From the NCBI RefSeq assembly GCF_001425905.1, contig NZ_LMDY01000019.1, positions 95,037 to 159,036 on the forward strand: 64,000 nt of DNA, read 5' to 3'. The notes beneath the pieces are model-generated. The model saw nothing but the letters and a program-made list of their open reading frames with translations, was not told where the DNA came from and searched no databases. A program made the position numbers and the translations under genes. Below are positions 20,181 through 32,195 of the stretch, in pieces. Position 1 is the first letter of the stretch. Each line of letters begins with the position of its first letter. Source of the DNA: Methylibium sp. Root1272. GTDB lineage: Bacteria; Pseudomonadota; Gammaproteobacteria; Burkholderiales; Burkholderiaceae_C.

Positions 20181-22475
20181 TCAGCGCGCGAGGCGCAGCG
20201 CGTTGCCGACCACGACGAGCGAACTCAGCGCCATGCCCAGCCCCGCGGCCCACGGCGGCAGCCAGCCCAACAAGGCCAGCGGCACGCACACCGCGTTGTA
20301 GGCCACGGCCCAGGCCAGGTTCTGCCGGACGATGCCGGCGCAGCGCCGGGCGACCGTCCGCGCTTGGGCGATCTCGCCGAGCCGGCTGCCCAGCACCACG
20401 ATGTCGGCGCGCTGCTGCGCGAGCGCAGCGCCGTGGCCGAGTGCGATGGACACGTCGGCCTGGGCCAGCACCGGGCCGTCGTTCAGGCCATCACCCACCA
20501 TCAGCACGCGGTGGCCCTGGCGCTGCAGCGCGCGCAGGCTGGCCAGCTTGTCCTGCGGCGTGGCGTCGTGCTGCGCACTCCCGAGGCCCAGGCGCTGCGC
20601 CACCGCCTGCACGGCCCCTGCGCGGTCGCCCGAGAGCAGGCGCAGCCCGATGCCCTGCTCCCGCAGCGACTGCAGCAGGCTGGCCGCATCCGGGCGCAGC
20701 GCCTCGTCGAACTCGAAGCGCGCGTGCGGCGGGGCCGCCGTCCCGTCCTGCGGCGCCAGCCACACCGCCGGCCGCGCGAGATCGGTGGGCGGCACGGCGC
20801 CGACCCAGGCCGCCGAGCCGAGCCGCCAGCGCCGGCCGTCGGCATCGAGCGCCTCGAGGCCCTGCCCGGCCTGCTCACGCACGCCGTGCCAGGGCCAGGA
20901 CGGGGTGTTTGCGGAGGGCGTCGCGCGCACCAGCGCCTGTGAGAGGGGATGCCGGGAGTGGGCGGCCAGCGCCGCCGCACGCACCTGCCACGCCGGGCGG
21001 TCGACACCGTCCGGACAGGCCACCTGCGCGAGCGCCAGGCGGTCCTCGGTCAGCGTGCCGGTCTTGTCGAAGCAGGCGACGTCGATCTGGGCCAGCGTCT
21101 CGAGCGCATCGAGGCGCTGCACCAGCACGCCACGACGCGCCAGCGCGCCGGTGGCCGCGATCAATGCCGACGGCGCGGCCAGCGACAGCGCGCACGGGCA
21201 GGTCACGATCAGGATGGACACCGCCACCCAGACGGCCCGCGACGGATCGATGTTCATCCAGGCGCCGAAGGCCACGGCCGCCAGCAGCAGCACGCCGCCG
21301 ACGAAGGGCGCGGCGATGCGATCGGCCCAGCGCACCGTCGCCGGCCGCTCGGTCAGCGCGCGCTGCATCAGCGCGACGATCTGCTGGTGGCGCGTGCCGC
21401 CGCCGGTCTGCGTGATCCGCATCAGCACCGGTACGCCGAGGTTCAGGCTGCCGGCGATCACCGCGTCGCCGACGCCGCGTGTCTGCGGGCGCGCCTCGCC
21501 GGTCAGCAGCGATTCATCGGCCTGGGTACGGCCTTCGATCAGGCAGCCATCGGCCGGAAAGGCCTGCCCCGCCGCGACGCGGACCCGATCGCCGATCGCC
21601 AGCCGCGCCACCGGCACCCAGGCCACGCTGCCGTCTGCGGCGAGGCGCTCGACGCTGTCGGGCAGACGGCGCAGCAGGGCGTCGAGCGAGCGTGTGCTGC
21701 GCTCGCGCGAACGCGCCTCCAGCCAGCGGCCAGCCAGCAGGAAGCAGACGAACATCGTCAAGGAGTCGAAGTAGACCTCGTGGCCGAACAGCCCACCGGG
21801 GTCGAAACTCGCGCCGCTGCTGGCGACGAAGGTGACCGCGATGCCGAGAGCCACCGGCACGTCCATGCCGATGCGCCCCTGGCGCAGCGATTGCCAGGCG
21901 CCGCCGAAGAAGGGCCGCGCCGAGAACAGCAGCACCGGCAACGTCAGCACCCAGGCCGACCAGCGCAGCAGTGCGGCCAGGTCGGGCGCGATGTCGCCCG
22001 ACGCCGCGAAGTAGCCTGGCGCCGCGGCCATCATCACCTGCATCATGCAGAAGGCCGCGACGAACAACCGCCACAGCGCCTGGCGCGACTCGGCCTGGCG
22101 GGCCCGCAGGGCGTCATCGGCGTCGGCCAGATAGGCCTGGTAGCCGGCCCGCTGCACGGCGTCGATCAGGACGGACGCGCGGGTGCGGGCGGGGTCCCAG
22201 TCGACCTCGGCGCGCTCGGACGCACCGTTGACGCGCGCTGCATGCACGCCATCGAGCCGCTCCAGTGCTGCTTCGATGAGCCCGGCGCAGGCCGCGCAAT
22301 GCAAGCCTTGCAAGACCAGCCGCGTGCGCGCCTCGCGCCGGCCGTCGCTGCCGGTTTGCCAGGTGGTGCAGGCGGCCAGCGCCGCGTCGTCGTCGAGCGC
22401 GACGCGCTGCCGCCCCGACAGTTCGATCGGCGGGGCAAGCGCAGGGGTGGCAAGCGTCAGGCTGGTGGCAGGCAT
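20181..22475 (-). CDS. ccoI: CcoI/FixI copper-exporting P1B-type ATPase
   Basis: Heavy-metal P-type ATPase of 764 residues that delivers copper across the inner membrane for cbb3 assembly. The N-terminal metal domain carries HCAAC. The transport-site motif is TCPCALSLA, with the phosphorylation site DKTGT, actuator TGEA, the HP dipeptide in HSRHPLS, and GDGLND. About eight transmembrane helices are expected. It lies upstream of ccoS in the same direction. A CTGAT-N4-ATCAA element about 90 bases upstream could be a further FNR site, but it overlaps the start of the divergent gene. Confidence 0.94.
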   Translation of the reverse strand: MPATSLTLATPALAPPIELSGRQRVALDDDAALAACTTWQTGSDGRREARTRLVLQGLHCAACAGLIEAALERLDGVHAARVNGASERAEVDWDPARTRASVLIDAVQRAGYQAYLADADDALRARQAESRQALWRLFVAAFCMMQVMMAAAPGYFAASGDIAPDLAALLRWSAWVLTLPVLLFSARPFFGGAWQSLRQGRIGMDVPVALGIAVTFVASSGASFDPGGLFGHEVYFDSLTMFVCFLLAGRWLEARSRERSTRSLDALLRRLPDSVERLAADGSVAWVPVARLAIGDRVRVAAGQAFPADGCLIEGRTQADESLLTGEARPQTRGVGDAVIAGSLNLGVPVLMRITQTGGGTRHQQIVALMQRALTERPATVRWADRIAAPFVGGVLLLAAVAFGAWMNIDPSRAVWVAVSILIVTCPCALSLAAPSALIAATGALARRGVLVQRLDALETLAQIDVACFDKTGTLTEDRLALAQVACPDGVDRPAWQVRAAALAAHSRHPLSQALVRATPSANTPSWPWHGVREQAGQGLEALDADGRRWRLGSAAWVGAVPPTDLARPAVWLAPQDGTAAPPHARFEFDEALRPDAASLLQSLREQGIGLRLLSGDRAGAVQAVAQRLGLGSAQHDATPQDKLASLRALQRQGHRVLMVGDGLNDGPVLAQADVSIALGHGAALAQQRADIVVLGSRLGEIAQARTVARRCAGIVRQNLAWAVAYNAVCVPLALLGWLPPWAAGLGMALSSLVVVGNALRLAR

Positions 22476-22568
22476 GGGGCGTCGTCGGGACCCGGCAGGC
22501 GTCAGCTTGCGGTCGGCTGCGCAAGGCCCCGTGCGTTAATCTAGGACTGAACTCCGCCTGCCGAACTG

Positions 22569-23036
22569 ATGCAGATCAAGCCCGCACGACTCCACCGCCT
22601 CCGTCTCGTCGTTCCCGCGCTGCTTTCGCTGCTGGCGGCAACCGCGCCCGCGCAATCGGGCCCGCAGAAGCTGCCGTCGGTGCGCCTCAATGCGGGCATC
22701 CACAACATCCAGGCCGAGGTGGCTCGTACGCCCGAGCAGCGCGCCATCGGCCTGATGAACCGGCCGACGATGCCCACCAACGACGGCATGCTGTTCGTCT
22801 TCGACGAGGCCGCGACACAGTGCTTCTGGATGAAGAACACGCTGCTGCCGCTGTCGATCGCCTACCTGGCCGACGACGGCACGATCACGCAGATCGTCGA
22901 CATGCCGCCGCAGACGCTGGATTCGAAGTGCTCGACGCAGCCGGTGCGGCTGGTGCTCGAGATGAACCAGGGCTGGTTCGCCAAGCGCGGGCTCAAGCCG
23001 GGCAGCCGGCTCAGCGGCGCCGCCTTCAAGCCCTGA
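22569..23036 (+). CDS. DUF192 family secreted protein
   Basis: A 155-residue protein with a signal peptide (MQIKPARLHRLRL, a hydrophobic core and a cut near APAQS), so probably periplasmic. The mature part is a DUF192 domain: RTPEQRAIGLMNRP, GMLFVFDE and FWMKNTLLPLSIAYL are its usual conserved stretches. Molecular function is unknown in the family. It diverges from ccoI and converges on sodB, with the sodB terminator between. Homologues near icd or cspD in other betaproteobacteria are recalled but not checked. Confidence 0.88.
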   Translation: MQIKPARLHRLRLVVPALLSLLAATAPAQSGPQKLPSVRLNAGIHNIQAEVARTPEQRAIGLMNRPTMPTNDGMLFVFDEAATQCFWMKNTLLPLSIAYLADDGTITQIVDMPPQTLDSKCSTQPVRLVLEMNQGWFAKRGLKPGSRLSGAAFKP

Positions 23037-23050
23037 ACGCTTGCGGCATG

Positions 23051-23074
23051 AAAAAGGCCGGCACGCGGCCGGCC
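23051..23074 (-). terminator. Rho-independent terminator of sodB
   Basis: A 7-bp stem, GGCCGGC with GCCGGCC and a 5-base loop, is followed on the minus strand by five T residues (AAAAA on the plus strand at 23051-23055). It begins 22 bases past the sodB stop and may also slow the convergent DUF192 transcript. Confidence 0.8.
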
Positions 23075-23096
23075 CGGGTGTTCGCGAAAGCGTCGC

Positions 23097-23678
23097 TCAG
23101 GCGAAGTTCTTCGCCGCGAAGTCCCAGTTCACGAGCGAGCCGAGGAAGGTCTCGACGAACTTCGGGCGCGCATTGCGGAAGTCGATGTAGTAGGCGTGTT
23201 CCCACACGTCGACCGTCAGCAGCGCCTTGTCGGCGGTGGTCAGCGGCGTGGCGGCGTTGCTGGTGTTGACGATGTCCACCGAGCCGTCGGCCTTCTTCAC
23301 GAGCCAGGTCCAGCCGGAGCCGAAGTTGCCCACGGCACTCTTGGCGAAGGCTTCCTTGAAGGCCGCCAGGCTGCCCCACTTGGCGTTGATGGCAGTCGCC
23401 AGCGCGCCGCTCGGCTCGCCGCCGCCCTGCGGCTTCATGCTGTTCCAGAAGAAGGTGTGGTTCCAGATCTGGGCGGCGTTGTTGAACACGCCGCCGCTGG
23501 ACTTCTTGACGATCTCTTCCAGGCTCAGCGACTCGAACTCGGTGCCCTTGATCAGGTTGTTGAGGTTGGTCACATAGGCTTGGTGGTGCTTGCCGTAGTG
23601 GAACTCGAAGGTCTCCTTCGAGAGGTGCGGCGCGAGGGCGTCCATCGCATACGGCAGCGGCGGCAGGGTGTGTTCCAT
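23097..23678 (-). CDS. sodB: Superoxide dismutase, Fe type
   Basis: Cytoplasmic dismutase of 193 residues that turns superoxide into peroxide and oxygen. The metal ligands are recognisable: the first histidine in [11 protein letters not shown], the second in [10 protein letters not shown], and the Asp/His pair in [13 protein letters not shown]. The segment [11 protein letters not shown], with glutamine in the active site on this side, marks the iron rather than manganese subgroup, although cambialistic use cannot be excluded. AAGGAAGGA lies upstream of the ATG. It stands alone with its own terminator. Confidence 0.95.
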   Translation of the reverse strand: MEHTLPPLPYAMDALAPHLSKETFEFHYGKHHQAYVTNLNNLIKGTEFESLSLEEIVKKSSGGVFNNAAQIWNHTFFWNSMKPQGGGEPSGALATAINAKWGSLAAFKEAFAKSAVGNFGSGWTWLVKKADGSVDIVNTSNAATPLTTADKALLTVDVWEHAYYIDFRNARPKFVETFLGSLVNWDFAAKNFA

Positions 23679-23772
23679 GAGGTCTGTCCTTCCTTGGTCT
23701 TGAGCCTGGGGGATGAGACAGCCATTGTAGGCAGCGCCTGTCGGCTCGCCGGCCGCGCGGGCGATGCCTGCG

Positions 23773-25116
23773 TCAGGTGGGGGGCTTGTCGGGCTCGATG
23801 CCGATCACCTGCGCCTCGATGCGTCCGTCGGCCAGCCGCGCCTGCACGGCCTGACCCGGCTGCAACCCGGCCACCGAGGTGAGCGCGCGGCCCTCGGCGT
23901 CACCGAGCCACGCATAACCGCGCGACAGCACGCGCTGCGGGTCGAGCGCACCCAGTCGGGCCGCCAGCACGTCGAGCCGCTGGACGGCGCGCAGCCGCAG
24001 TTGCCGCGCCGCCTGCATCCAGCGCGAGGCCAGCACCGCCTGGCGCTGCTGCTGGCGCTCAAGGTGGCGGTGGACCGCGGTGTGCTGCCGTTGCGCCAGC
24101 AGCGCCAGCCGCTCGCGGTGGGGCGCCAGCGCCTGGGCCGGCCGCGCGAGCCGCAGCGCAGTCCGGTCGAGCCGCTGGGCCTGGCCGTCGAGCCGCAATG
24201 CCACGCCGCGCCGGGCGCGCCGCGCCAGGTCGTGCAGCACCGCCAGCGCCTCCTCGCGCGGCATGGCGGCCAGTTCGGCCGCCGCAGTGGGTGTCGGCGC
24301 GCGCAGGTCGGCGGCGAAGTCGACCAGGCTCACGTCGGTTTCATGGCCGATGCCGGCGATCACCGGAATGCGGCTGGCTGCAACAGCGCGCACCACCACG
24401 GCCTCGTTGAAGGCCCACAGGTCTTCCAGCGAACCGCCGCCTCGCGCGACGATCAGCGTGTCGGCCCGGCCGTGCCGGCCGGCGGCCTCGATCGCCGCGG
24501 CCAGCGCGGCCGGGGCCTCTGCGCCCTGCACCGGGCTCGGGTAGACGATCACGCGCACCTGCGGCGCTCGGCGCTGCAGGGCGGTCAGCACATCGTGCAG
24601 CGCCGCCGCCGCGAGCGATGTGACCACGCCGATGCAGGCCGGATGGCGGACGATCGTTCGTTTGCGCGCCGCGTCGAACAGGCCCTCGGCCTCGAGCTGG
24701 GCCTTGAGCCGCAGGAAGCGCTCGTAGAGGGCGCCGGCGCCGGCGCGCTGCATCGATTCGACGACGAACTGCAGCTCACCGCGCGGCTCGTAGACCGCAA
24801 GGCGGCCGCGCAACTCGACGAGATGCCCCTCCTCGGGCATGAAATCGAGCAGGCTCGCCGCGCGGCGGAACATCGCGCAGCGCAGCGCGGCCGTGCCCTC
24901 GGCATCCTTCAGCGTGAAGTAGCAATGGCCGCTGGCGGCTCGGGTGTAGCCCGACAGCTCGCCGCGGACGGCGACGGACGCGAAGCGCGCCGTCAGCGCG
25001 TCGGCGACCGCATGCACCAGCGCCGCGACCTCCCAGACCCGGGGCCCGGCGGCACGGCCTGCGCCTTCGTCCGTCGGCAGCACACCGCGCCCCGCGTGGC
25101 GGTCAGCCGAGGTCAT
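23773..25116 (-). CDS. xseA: Exodeoxyribonuclease VII large subunit
   Basis: Large subunit of ExoVII (447 residues), which degrades single-stranded DNA with XseB in repair. It has an N-terminal OB-fold ([15 protein letters not shown], then [22 protein letters not shown]), the catalytic region with [21 protein letters not shown] and [27 protein letters not shown], then a long coiled-coil region rich in Gln/Arg/Leu and a C-terminal beta segment. The ATG at MTSADRH is taken; the frame extends upstream only to a TTG. The small subunit gene is not in the window. Confidence 0.94.
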   Translation of the reverse strand: MTSADRHAGRGVLPTDEGAGRAAGPRVWEVAALVHAVADALTARFASVAVRGELSGYTRAASGHCYFTLKDAEGTAALRCAMFRRAASLLDFMPEEGHLVELRGRLAVYEPRGELQFVVESMQRAGAGALYERFLRLKAQLEAEGLFDAARKRTIVRHPACIGVVTSLAAAALHDVLTALQRRAPQVRVIVYPSPVQGAEAPAALAAAIEAAGRHGRADTLIVARGGGSLEDLWAFNEAVVVRAVAASRIPVIAGIGHETDVSLVDFAADLRAPTPTAAAELAAMPREEALAVLHDLARRARRGVALRLDGQAQRLDRTALRLARPAQALAPHRERLALLAQRQHTAVHRHLERQQQRQAVLASRWMQAARQLRLRAVQRLDVLAARLGALDPQRVLSRGYAWLGDAEGRALTSVAGLQPGQAVQARLADGRIEAQVIGIEPDKPPT

Positions 25117-25449
25117 TGCAAGAGGCTCGACCCGCTCCGAACCCCCTCGATATGCGGGGCCGGAACTCCACAGCCGCGCCAAATAAGGCCGCGCACCGCA
25201 CTGACCCCGTCATGAGCCTGTCAAAGTTGTGCAAGCCGTTGATTCTCAAGCGTTTTTTTGTGCTCATTGTTTGAGCAATCTGTTCGCGGCCTTGACTGGC
25301 GGGCGTTTGGGGCGGGGGGCGAGGCGGTTGCCCACAAAGTTATCCACAACAACGGTGGACGATTGCGGTGGTGAGCTCGAGGGCACTGTCACGGCGGGCA
25401 CCGCCAGGGCCGGGCCATAATCGCCGCGACTCGAATCAGGAGAACCTCG
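25117..25449. other. Intergenic region between xseA and exbB with a DnaA box
   Basis: This 333-base gap separates two divergent genes. It holds an AT-rich patch with a run of seven T residues, a small hairpin (GCTCA, loop TTGTT, TGAGC at 25262-25276), and one exact DnaA box, TTATCCACA, at 25340-25348, with a weaker TTGCCCACA 3 bases before it. Promoters for both genes must lie here, but I could not pick one with confidence. No ORF in it looks real. Confidence 0.6.
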
Positions 25450-26091
25450 TTGTTTTCGATCATACAAGCCGCGGGCTGGCCGATCTGGCCGCTGATCCTG
25501 TGTTCCATCGTTGCGCTGGCGCTCGTGATCGAGCGATTCAGCAGCCTGCGCAGCGTCCGCGTCGTGCCGCAGCGGCTGCTCGATGAAGTCATCTCGGTCA
25601 CCAGCAAGAGCCTGCCGGCCCCCGAGGTGGTGAACAAGCTGTCGGCCAACTCGGTGCTGGGCAGCGTGCTGGCCAGCGGCCTGCGCGCGGTGATCGCCGA
25701 CCCACGCATCACGGAGGACGGTCTGCGCATCGCCTTCGAGACCGCCGGACGCGCCGCCGTGCACCGGCTCGAGCGCTACCTGAACACGCTGGGCACCATC
25801 GCCTCGGCGGCGCCGCTGCTCGGGCTGTTCGGCACGGTGGTCGGCATGATCGAGATCTTCGGTTCCCAGGCTCCGGCGACCACCGCCGGCGTCGGCGGCA
25901 ACCCGGAGCAGCTGGCGCACGGCATCTCGATCGCGCTCTACAACACCGCCTTCGGGCTGGTGGTGGCCATCCCGTCGCTGATGTTCTACCGCTACTTCCG
26001 CGGGCGGATCGACGAGTACACGATCGATCTCGAGCAGGCCAGCGAACGCATCATGCCGCACCTGCTGCGCTTCACCTCGCGCCAGAGCTGA
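25450..26091 (+). CDS. exbB: ExbB/TolQ-family proton channel
   Basis: Inner-membrane proton-channel subunit of 213 residues that, with ExbD, energises outer-membrane transport or envelope functions. Three transmembrane segments are visible: near the N-terminus (WPLILCSIVALALVIE), in GTIASAAPLLGLFGTVVGMI, and in TAFGLVVAIPSLMFYRYF. The start codon is TTG, supported by AGGAGA 6 bases upstream and by the usual MFSIIQAAGWPIWPL start. It leads an operon with exbD and lpxK. No tonB gene adjoins, so a TonB or Tol partner cannot be named. Confidence 0.92.
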   Translation: MFSIIQAAGWPIWPLILCSIVALALVIERFSSLRSVRVVPQRLLDEVISVTSKSLPAPEVVNKLSANSVLGSVLASGLRAVIADPRITEDGLRIAFETAGRAAVHRLERYLNTLGTIASAAPLLGLFGTVVGMIEIFGSQAPATTAGVGGNPEQLAHGISIALYNTAFGLVVAIPSLMFYRYFRGRIDEYTIDLEQASERIMPHLLRFTSRQS

Positions 26092-26115
26092 GCGGCAGCA
26101 CCGGGCCCGACGACC

Positions 26116-26559
26116 ATGGCGATGAACTTCCGCCACCGCCGCAGCGAGGAACCGGAGATCAACCTGATCCCGTTCATCGACGTGCTGCTGGTGATCCTGA
26201 TCTTCCTGATGCTCTCGACCACGTACTCCAAGTTCACCGAGCTGAAGGTGAACCTGCCGGTGGCCGATTCGGAGCGCGCCCGTGACTACCCGAAGGAGAT
26301 CATCGTCGGCGTCGCGAGCGACGGCCGCTACACGGTCAACCGCGACGCGGTCGCGGGTCGTGACCTCGCCACGCTGACGGCCGCCCTGGCCGCCGCCGCC
26401 GCGGGCCAGAACGACCGCGTGGTGATCGTCTCCGCCGACGCGAGCGCGGCCCACCAGAGCGTGATCAACGTGCTGGATGCGGCCCGCCGTGCCGGCCTGC
26501 AACAGCTGACCTTCGCGACCCAGGGCAGCCGCAACGGCGCCGACGCCGAGCCGCGTTGA
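26116..26559 (+). CDS. exbD: ExbD/TolR-family biopolymer transport protein
   Basis: A 147-residue single-pass protein. The motif PEINLIPFIDVLLVILIFLM carries the conserved membrane aspartate that takes part in proton flow. The periplasmic part contains the usual ExbD pattern DRVVIVSADASAAHQSVINVLD. It lies 24 bases after exbB. The ATG lacks a strong ribosome site and a second ATG lies two codons in. The stop overlaps the TTG start of lpxK, so translation is probably coupled. Confidence 0.92.
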   Translation: MAMNFRHRRSEEPEINLIPFIDVLLVILIFLMLSTTYSKFTELKVNLPVADSERARDYPKEIIVGVASDGRYTVNRDAVAGRDLATLTAALAAAAAGQNDRVVIVSADASAAHQSVINVLDAARRAGLQQLTFATQGSRNGADAEPR

Positions 26560-27632
26560 ATGCGGACCCGCCCCGCGAGCCGCGGCGCGCACGGCTCGAA
26601 ACCTTCCTGACCCACCACTGGCTGCGCCGCGGGCCGGTCGCCTGCGCGCTGTGGCCGCTGGCCGCGCTGTACGGCGCGGCCGTGGCGCTGCGCAACCACC
26701 GCTACCGGCGGGACCCCGGTCGCAGCGTGCGGGTCGACCGGCCCGTCGTGGTGATCGGCAACCGCATTGCCGGCGGCGCCGGCAAGACGCCCACGGTGAT
26801 CGCCGTGCTGGAACACCTGCGCCGGCAGGGTTGGCGTCCCGGCGTGGTGTCGAGGGGACATGGCCGCGCGGACGACAGCGTGCGGGCCGTCACCGTCGAC
26901 ACGCCCGCCGACGTGGTGGGGGATGAGCCCTTGCTGATCCATCTGCGCAGCGGCGCGCCGGTGATGGTCGGCCGTGACCGGGTGGCGGCCGCCCGCGCGT
27001 TGCTGCAGCGCTGGCCGGATGTCGACGTGGTCGTGGCCGACGACGGCCTGCAGCATCGGCGCCTGGCGCGCGATGTCGAGGTGGTCGTGTTCGATGCCCG
27101 AGGGGCCGGCAACGGCTGGCTGCTGCCGGCCGGACCGCTGCGGGAGCCGATCGACACACCGGCCGGCGCCGGGACCGCGCTGGTGCTCTACAACGCCGAC
27201 CGGCCCAGCACGCCGCTGCCCGGCTACGCGACGCGGCGCACGCTGACCGGCGCCGTGGCGCTCGCCGCGTGGTGGCAGGGCGCGTCGGCCGCCGCCGCCG
27301 CCCTCGACTCGCTGCGCGGCCGGCCCGTGCTCGCCTGTGCCGGCATCGCGCAGCCGCGGCGCTTCTTCGAGCAGCTGCGCAGCGCCGGCCTCATCGTGCA
27401 GGAGCGGCCCTTGCCAGACCACGCCGCGTTCGACGCCCTGCCCTGGCCGGCCGAGACCCGCGACGTGATCGTGACCGAGAAGGACGCCGTCAAGCTCCCG
27501 GTCGACCGTGTGCGGCGCGAACGACCCGGCACGCGGGTCTGGGTCGCGCCGCTAGACTTCTCTCCCGAGCCGGCGTTCTTCGCCGCACTCGACGCCGCAT
27601 TGGCACCCCTGTCACCGCGCCGCGAAGGATGA
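26556..27632 (+). CDS. lpxK: Tetraacyldisaccharide 4'-kinase
   Basis: Membrane-associated kinase of 358 residues that phosphorylates the 4' position of the lipid A precursor. Walker A is present as [13 protein letters not shown], with [15 protein letters not shown] as the second family motif and [11 protein letters not shown] near the C-terminus. A hydrophobic patch ([16 protein letters not shown]) near the N-terminus suits membrane attachment. The start is TTG, overlapping the exbD stop (TTGA); no in-frame ATG is available nearby. exbBD-lpxK-ycaR-kdsB is a compact operon with overlapping stops and starts. Confidence 0.93.
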   Translation: MNADPPREPRRARLETFLTHHWLRRGPVACALWPLAALYGAAVALRNHRYRRDPGRSVRVDRPVVVIGNRIAGGAGKTPTVIAVLEHLRRQGWRPGVVSRGHGRADDSVRAVTVDTPADVVGDEPLLIHLRSGAPVMVGRDRVAAARALLQRWPDVDVVVADDGLQHRRLARDVEVVVFDARGAGNGWLLPAGPLREPIDTPAGAGTALVLYNADRPSTPLPGYATRRTLTGAVALAAWWQGASAAAAALDSLRGRPVLACAGIAQPRRFFEQLRSAGLIVQERPLPDHAAFDALPWPAETRDVIVTEKDAVKLPVDRVRRERPGTRVWVAPLDFSPEPAFFAALDAALAPLSPRREG

Positions 27633-27634
27633 GC

Positions 27635-27828
27635 ATGGACACCCGATTGATGGACCTGCTGGTGTGCCCGATCTGCAAGGGCCCGCTGACACACAACCAC
27701 GCCAGCCACGAATTGAATTGCGCCGCGGACCGGCTGGCGTTCCCGATCCGCGACGGCATCCCGGTGATGCTCGAGTCGGAGGCGCGCGCGTTCGACGAGT
27801 CCCCGTCGCAAGCCGCGCCCTTGTCGGA

Positions 27829-27832
<4 letters not shown>
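27635..27832 (+). CDS. ycaR: Trm112/YcaR family protein
   Basis: A 65-residue protein of the UPF0434/Trm112 family. [18 protein letters not shown] carries one CxxC; a further cysteine lies in [20 protein letters not shown], so a full four-cysteine zinc site is not present. Its place between lpxK and kdsB is conserved in proteobacteria. The ATG two codons into the frame is taken because GAAGG lies 6 bases before it; the earlier ATG overlaps the lpxK stop. Trm112 proteins activate methyltransferases in eukaryotes and archaea; the bacterial role is not settled. Confidence 0.88.
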
Positions 27833-29410
<1,578 letters not shown>

Positions 29411-29462
29411 GGCCGGCCGACGGGCGGCTCGCGGCTCTTTCCTCTTTTTCCTTCTTGCACCG

Positions 29463-29485
29463 GGGCCGCAGCAGCGGCCCTTTTT
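29463..29485 (+). terminator. Rho-independent terminator of adk
   Basis: A 7-bp stem, GGGCCGC with GCGGCCC and loop AGCA, is followed by TTTTTCTTTC. It lies 52 bases after the adk stop and 38 bases before the next start codon. Confidence 0.88.
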
Positions 29486-29522
29486 CTTTCCTTCCTCCAC
29501 CCACTCACCACCGGAGCTCCGC

Positions 29523-30281
29523 ATGGACATCGCAGGCAAGGTCTACATCGTCACCGGCGGCGCCTCGGGCCTGGGTGAAGGCACCGCGCGCATGCTGGCC
29601 CGCGAAGGCGGCACCGTCGTGGTGGCCGACCTGCAGGCCGAGGCCGGCGAGGCGGTGGCGCGCGACATCGGCGGCGCCTTCGTCAAGTGCGACGTCGCCA
29701 GCGAGGCCGACGGCCAGGCGGTCGTCGCGAAGGCCGTCTCGCTGGGCAAGCTGATGGGGCTGGTGAACTGCGCCGGCATCGCGCCGGCCGTCAAGACGGT
29801 GGGCAAGGATGGCGCCCACCCGCTGGCGGTGTTCTCCAAGGTGATCACGGTCAACCTGGTCGGCACGTTCAACATGATCCGGCTCGCCGCCGAGGCGATG
29901 AGCCGCAACGCCCCCGAAGCCACCGGCGAACGCGGTGTGCTCATCTCGACCGCCTCGGTGGCGGCCTACGACGGCCAGATCGGCCAGGCCGCGTACGCCG
30001 CCAGCAAAGGCGGCGTGGTCGGCATGACGCTGCCGATCGCGCGCGACCTGGCCCGCAGCGGCATCCGCAACATGACGATCGCGCCGGGCATCTTCGGCAC
30101 GCCGATGCTGTTCTCGATGCCGCAGGACGTGCAGGACGCGCTGGCCGCCGGCGTGCCCTTCCCGTCGCGCCTGGGCACCCCCGCCGACTACGCGAAGCTG
30201 GTGCAGCAGATCCTCACCAACGAGATGCTCAACGGCGAGGTGATCCGCCTGGATGGCGCCATCCGCCTCGCGCCGCGTTGA
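29523..30281 (+). CDS. Short-chain dehydrogenase, probably 3-hydroxyacyl-CoA dehydrogenase type 2
   Basis: NAD(P)-dependent short-chain dehydrogenase of 252 residues. The cofactor loop is VTGGASGLGEGTARML, NCAGIAP is the second motif, and the catalytic triad is seen as Ser in ISTASVAAYDG with Tyr-x3-Lys in AAYAASKGG. The acidic residue after the second strand (VVVADLQAE) suggests NAD. The overall sequence resembles HSD10-like 3-hydroxyacyl-CoA dehydrogenases used in fatty or branched-chain acid breakdown. GGAG lies 6 bases before the ATG. The exact substrate is not visible. Confidence 0.85.
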   Translation: MDIAGKVYIVTGGASGLGEGTARMLAREGGTVVVADLQAEAGEAVARDIGGAFVKCDVASEADGQAVVAKAVSLGKLMGLVNCAGIAPAVKTVGKDGAHPLAVFSKVITVNLVGTFNMIRLAAEAMSRNAPEATGERGVLISTASVAAYDGQIGQAAYAASKGGVVGMTLPIARDLARSGIRNMTIAPGIFGTPMLFSMPQDVQDALAAGVPFPSRLGTPADYAKLVQQILTNEMLNGEVIRLDGAIRLAPR

Positions 30282-30328
30282 TGAAGTCCGGTGGTCCCGC
30301 GGTGGCCCTGCGGTCTTAGACTGAGTCT

Positions 30329-32149
30329 GTGATCCCGCCCGCCTTCATCCAGGACCTGCTGGCCCGCACCGACGTGGTCGAGGTGGTCGGGCGGCACGTG
30401 CAGTTGAAGAAGGCCGGCGGCACCCTCAAGGGACTGTGCCCGTTCCACGGAGAGAAGTCGCCCAGCTTCACGGTCAGCCCGACGCGCCAGACCTACCACT
30501 GCTTCGGCTGCGGCGTGCACGGCAACGCGATCGGTTTCCTGATGGAACAGGCCGGCCTCGGCTTCATGGATGCCGTGCGCGACCTCGCGCAGCAGGCCGG
30601 CATGACGGTGCCCGAGGACGACAGCTCGCCCGAGGAGCGCGAGCGCGCCAGGGCGATGAAGGAGCGTCAGGCCACGCTGAGCGAGGTGCTGGCGAAGGCC
30701 GGCGAGCACTGGCGCAAGCAGCTCAAGGTCAGCCCGCGCGCGGTGAACTACCTCAAGGGCCGCGGGCTGACGGGCGAGATCGCGGCACGCTTCGGCATGG
30801 GCTACGCCCCCGAAGGCTGGCGCGGCCTCGCCAGCGTGTTCCCGCGCTACGACGACCCGCTGCTCGCCGAATCGGGACTCGTGATCGTGCAGGGCGACGA
30901 CGGCCCGGACCAGAAGCGCTACGACCGCTTTCGCGATCGCATCATGTTCCCGATCCGCTCGGTGCAGGGCGAGGTGATCGGCTTCGGCGGCCGGGTGCTC
31001 GACGTCGGCGAGCCGAAGTACCTCAACTCGCCGGAGACGCCGGTGTTCGTCAAGGGCCGCGAGCTCTATGGCCTGCACGAAGCCCGCCAGGCGCTGCGCG
31101 AGCGCGGCTACGCACTGGTGGTCGAGGGCTACATGGACGTGGTGGCCCTCGCGCAGCTCGGCTTCCCGAACGCGGTGGCGACGCTGGGCACCGCGTGCAC
31201 CGCGGAGCACGTGCAGAAACTGCTGCGATTTACCGACCGCATCGTCTTCAGCTTCGACGGTGACGCGGCCGGCCGCCGTGCCGCCGGTCGCGCGCTGGAG
31301 GCGGCCCTGCCGCACGCCGGCGACACGCGCAGCGTCAAGTTCCTGTTCCTGCCGGCCGAGCACGACCCCGACTCGTTCGTGCGCGAGCACGGCGCTGCCG
31401 CCTTCGAGGCCTGCGTCGAGCAGGCGGTGCCACTGTCGCGCCAACTGCTCGAGGCGGCCCGCGAAGGCTGCGATCTCGACAGTGCCGAAGGCCGTGCCCG
31501 CATGCTCGCCAACGCCAAGCCGCTCTGGTCGGCGCTGCCGGACGGCGCGCTGCGGCGCCAGCTGCTCGGCGAGCTCGCGCGGGCCGGAGCCCTCGAGTCC
31601 TCGGAGCTGCAGGCGCTGTGGGGCGGCCCGGCGCTGCCCCGGCGCGAGGCCGCGCGCCCGCCGCCGCGATCCAATCGGCGGGCGCTGCGTGCGGCGACCA
31701 GCTCGCTCGACCGCGGGGCTTGGCTGCTGGTGCAGCGCTGCGACCTGTGGGATCGGCTCGACGTGGCGACCCACGAGCTGTTGTGCGAGGTGCTCGATCC
31801 CCACGGCAGCTTCTTCCGGTGGCTCGATCGCCGCTACCACGAGGAAGGCCCGCTGTCGCCGCAGACCCTGCTCGCCGAGATGCAGGCGGGCGGCGAGGGT
31901 GCGGGGCTGGCGGACCTGGCCCAGCGCATCGGCGCGCTGCACGAGGTCGAGGTCGGCGAACACGCCGAAGCCGAGTTGCGCGTCGTGGCGGACCGCGTGC
32001 GCCTGGATGCACTGGAGCGCGATCTGGAAAGCCTCACCGCTGCCGAACCGCTCACCGCGGACATGCTGGACACGATCCGCCGCACCCGCCAGAGCGCCGA
32101 CGAGATCAAGCGCCGCCTCGCCCGCGGCCAGACCACGGCGAGTTCCTGA
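30329..32149 (+). CDS. dnaG: DNA primase
   Basis: Primase of 606 residues that makes RNA primers at the replication fork. The N-terminal zinc site is CPFH with CFGC about 20 residues later. The TOPRIM core follows, with [15 protein letters not shown] and [13 protein letters not shown] supplying the metal-binding acidic residues, and a C-terminal helicase-binding domain ends the protein. The start is GTG giving [11 protein letters not shown], the family start. It precedes rpoD as in many bacteria, but rpsU is not next to it here. Confidence 0.95.
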   Translation: MIPPAFIQDLLARTDVVEVVGRHVQLKKAGGTLKGLCPFHGEKSPSFTVSPTRQTYHCFGCGVHGNAIGFLMEQAGLGFMDAVRDLAQQAGMTVPEDDSSPEERERARAMKERQATLSEVLAKAGEHWRKQLKVSPRAVNYLKGRGLTGEIAARFGMGYAPEGWRGLASVFPRYDDPLLAESGLVIVQGDDGPDQKRYDRFRDRIMFPIRSVQGEVIGFGGRVLDVGEPKYLNSPETPVFVKGRELYGLHEARQALRERGYALVVEGYMDVVALAQLGFPNAVATLGTACTAEHVQKLLRFTDRIVFSFDGDAAGRRAAGRALEAALPHAGDTRSVKFLFLPAEHDPDSFVREHGAAAFEACVEQAVPLSRQLLEAAREGCDLDSAEGRARMLANAKPLWSALPDGALRRQLLGELARAGALESSELQALWGGPALPRREAARPPPRSNRRALRAATSSLDRGAWLLVQRCDLWDRLDVATHELLCEVLDPHGSFFRWLDRRYHEEGPLSPQTLLAEMQAGGEGAGLADLAQRIGALHEVEVGEHAEAELRVVADRVRLDALERDLESLTAAEPLTADMLDTIRRTRQSADEIKRRLARGQTTASS

Positions 32150-32160
32150 TCCTGCGGCCT

Positions 32161-32189
32161 TTGACGCCCGGCCGGGAATCGCCGATAAT
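32161..32189 (+). promoter_or_regulatory. Sigma-70-type promoter for rpoD
   Basis: TTGACG at 32161-32166 (5 of 6 to the -35 consensus), 17 bases, then GATAAT at 32184-32189 (5 of 6 to the -10 consensus). It lies 11 bases after the dnaG stop. Transcription from it would start near 32196, giving rpoD a leader of about 270 bases. Confidence 0.75.
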
Positions 32190-32195
32190 GATCGG

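Noticed and set aside
22566..22579. CTGAT-N4-ATCAA as a third FNR site, for ccoI
   Set aside because: It overlaps the start codon and second codons of the DUF192 gene and is about 90 bases from ccoI, so coincidence is likely; mentioned only as a possibility.
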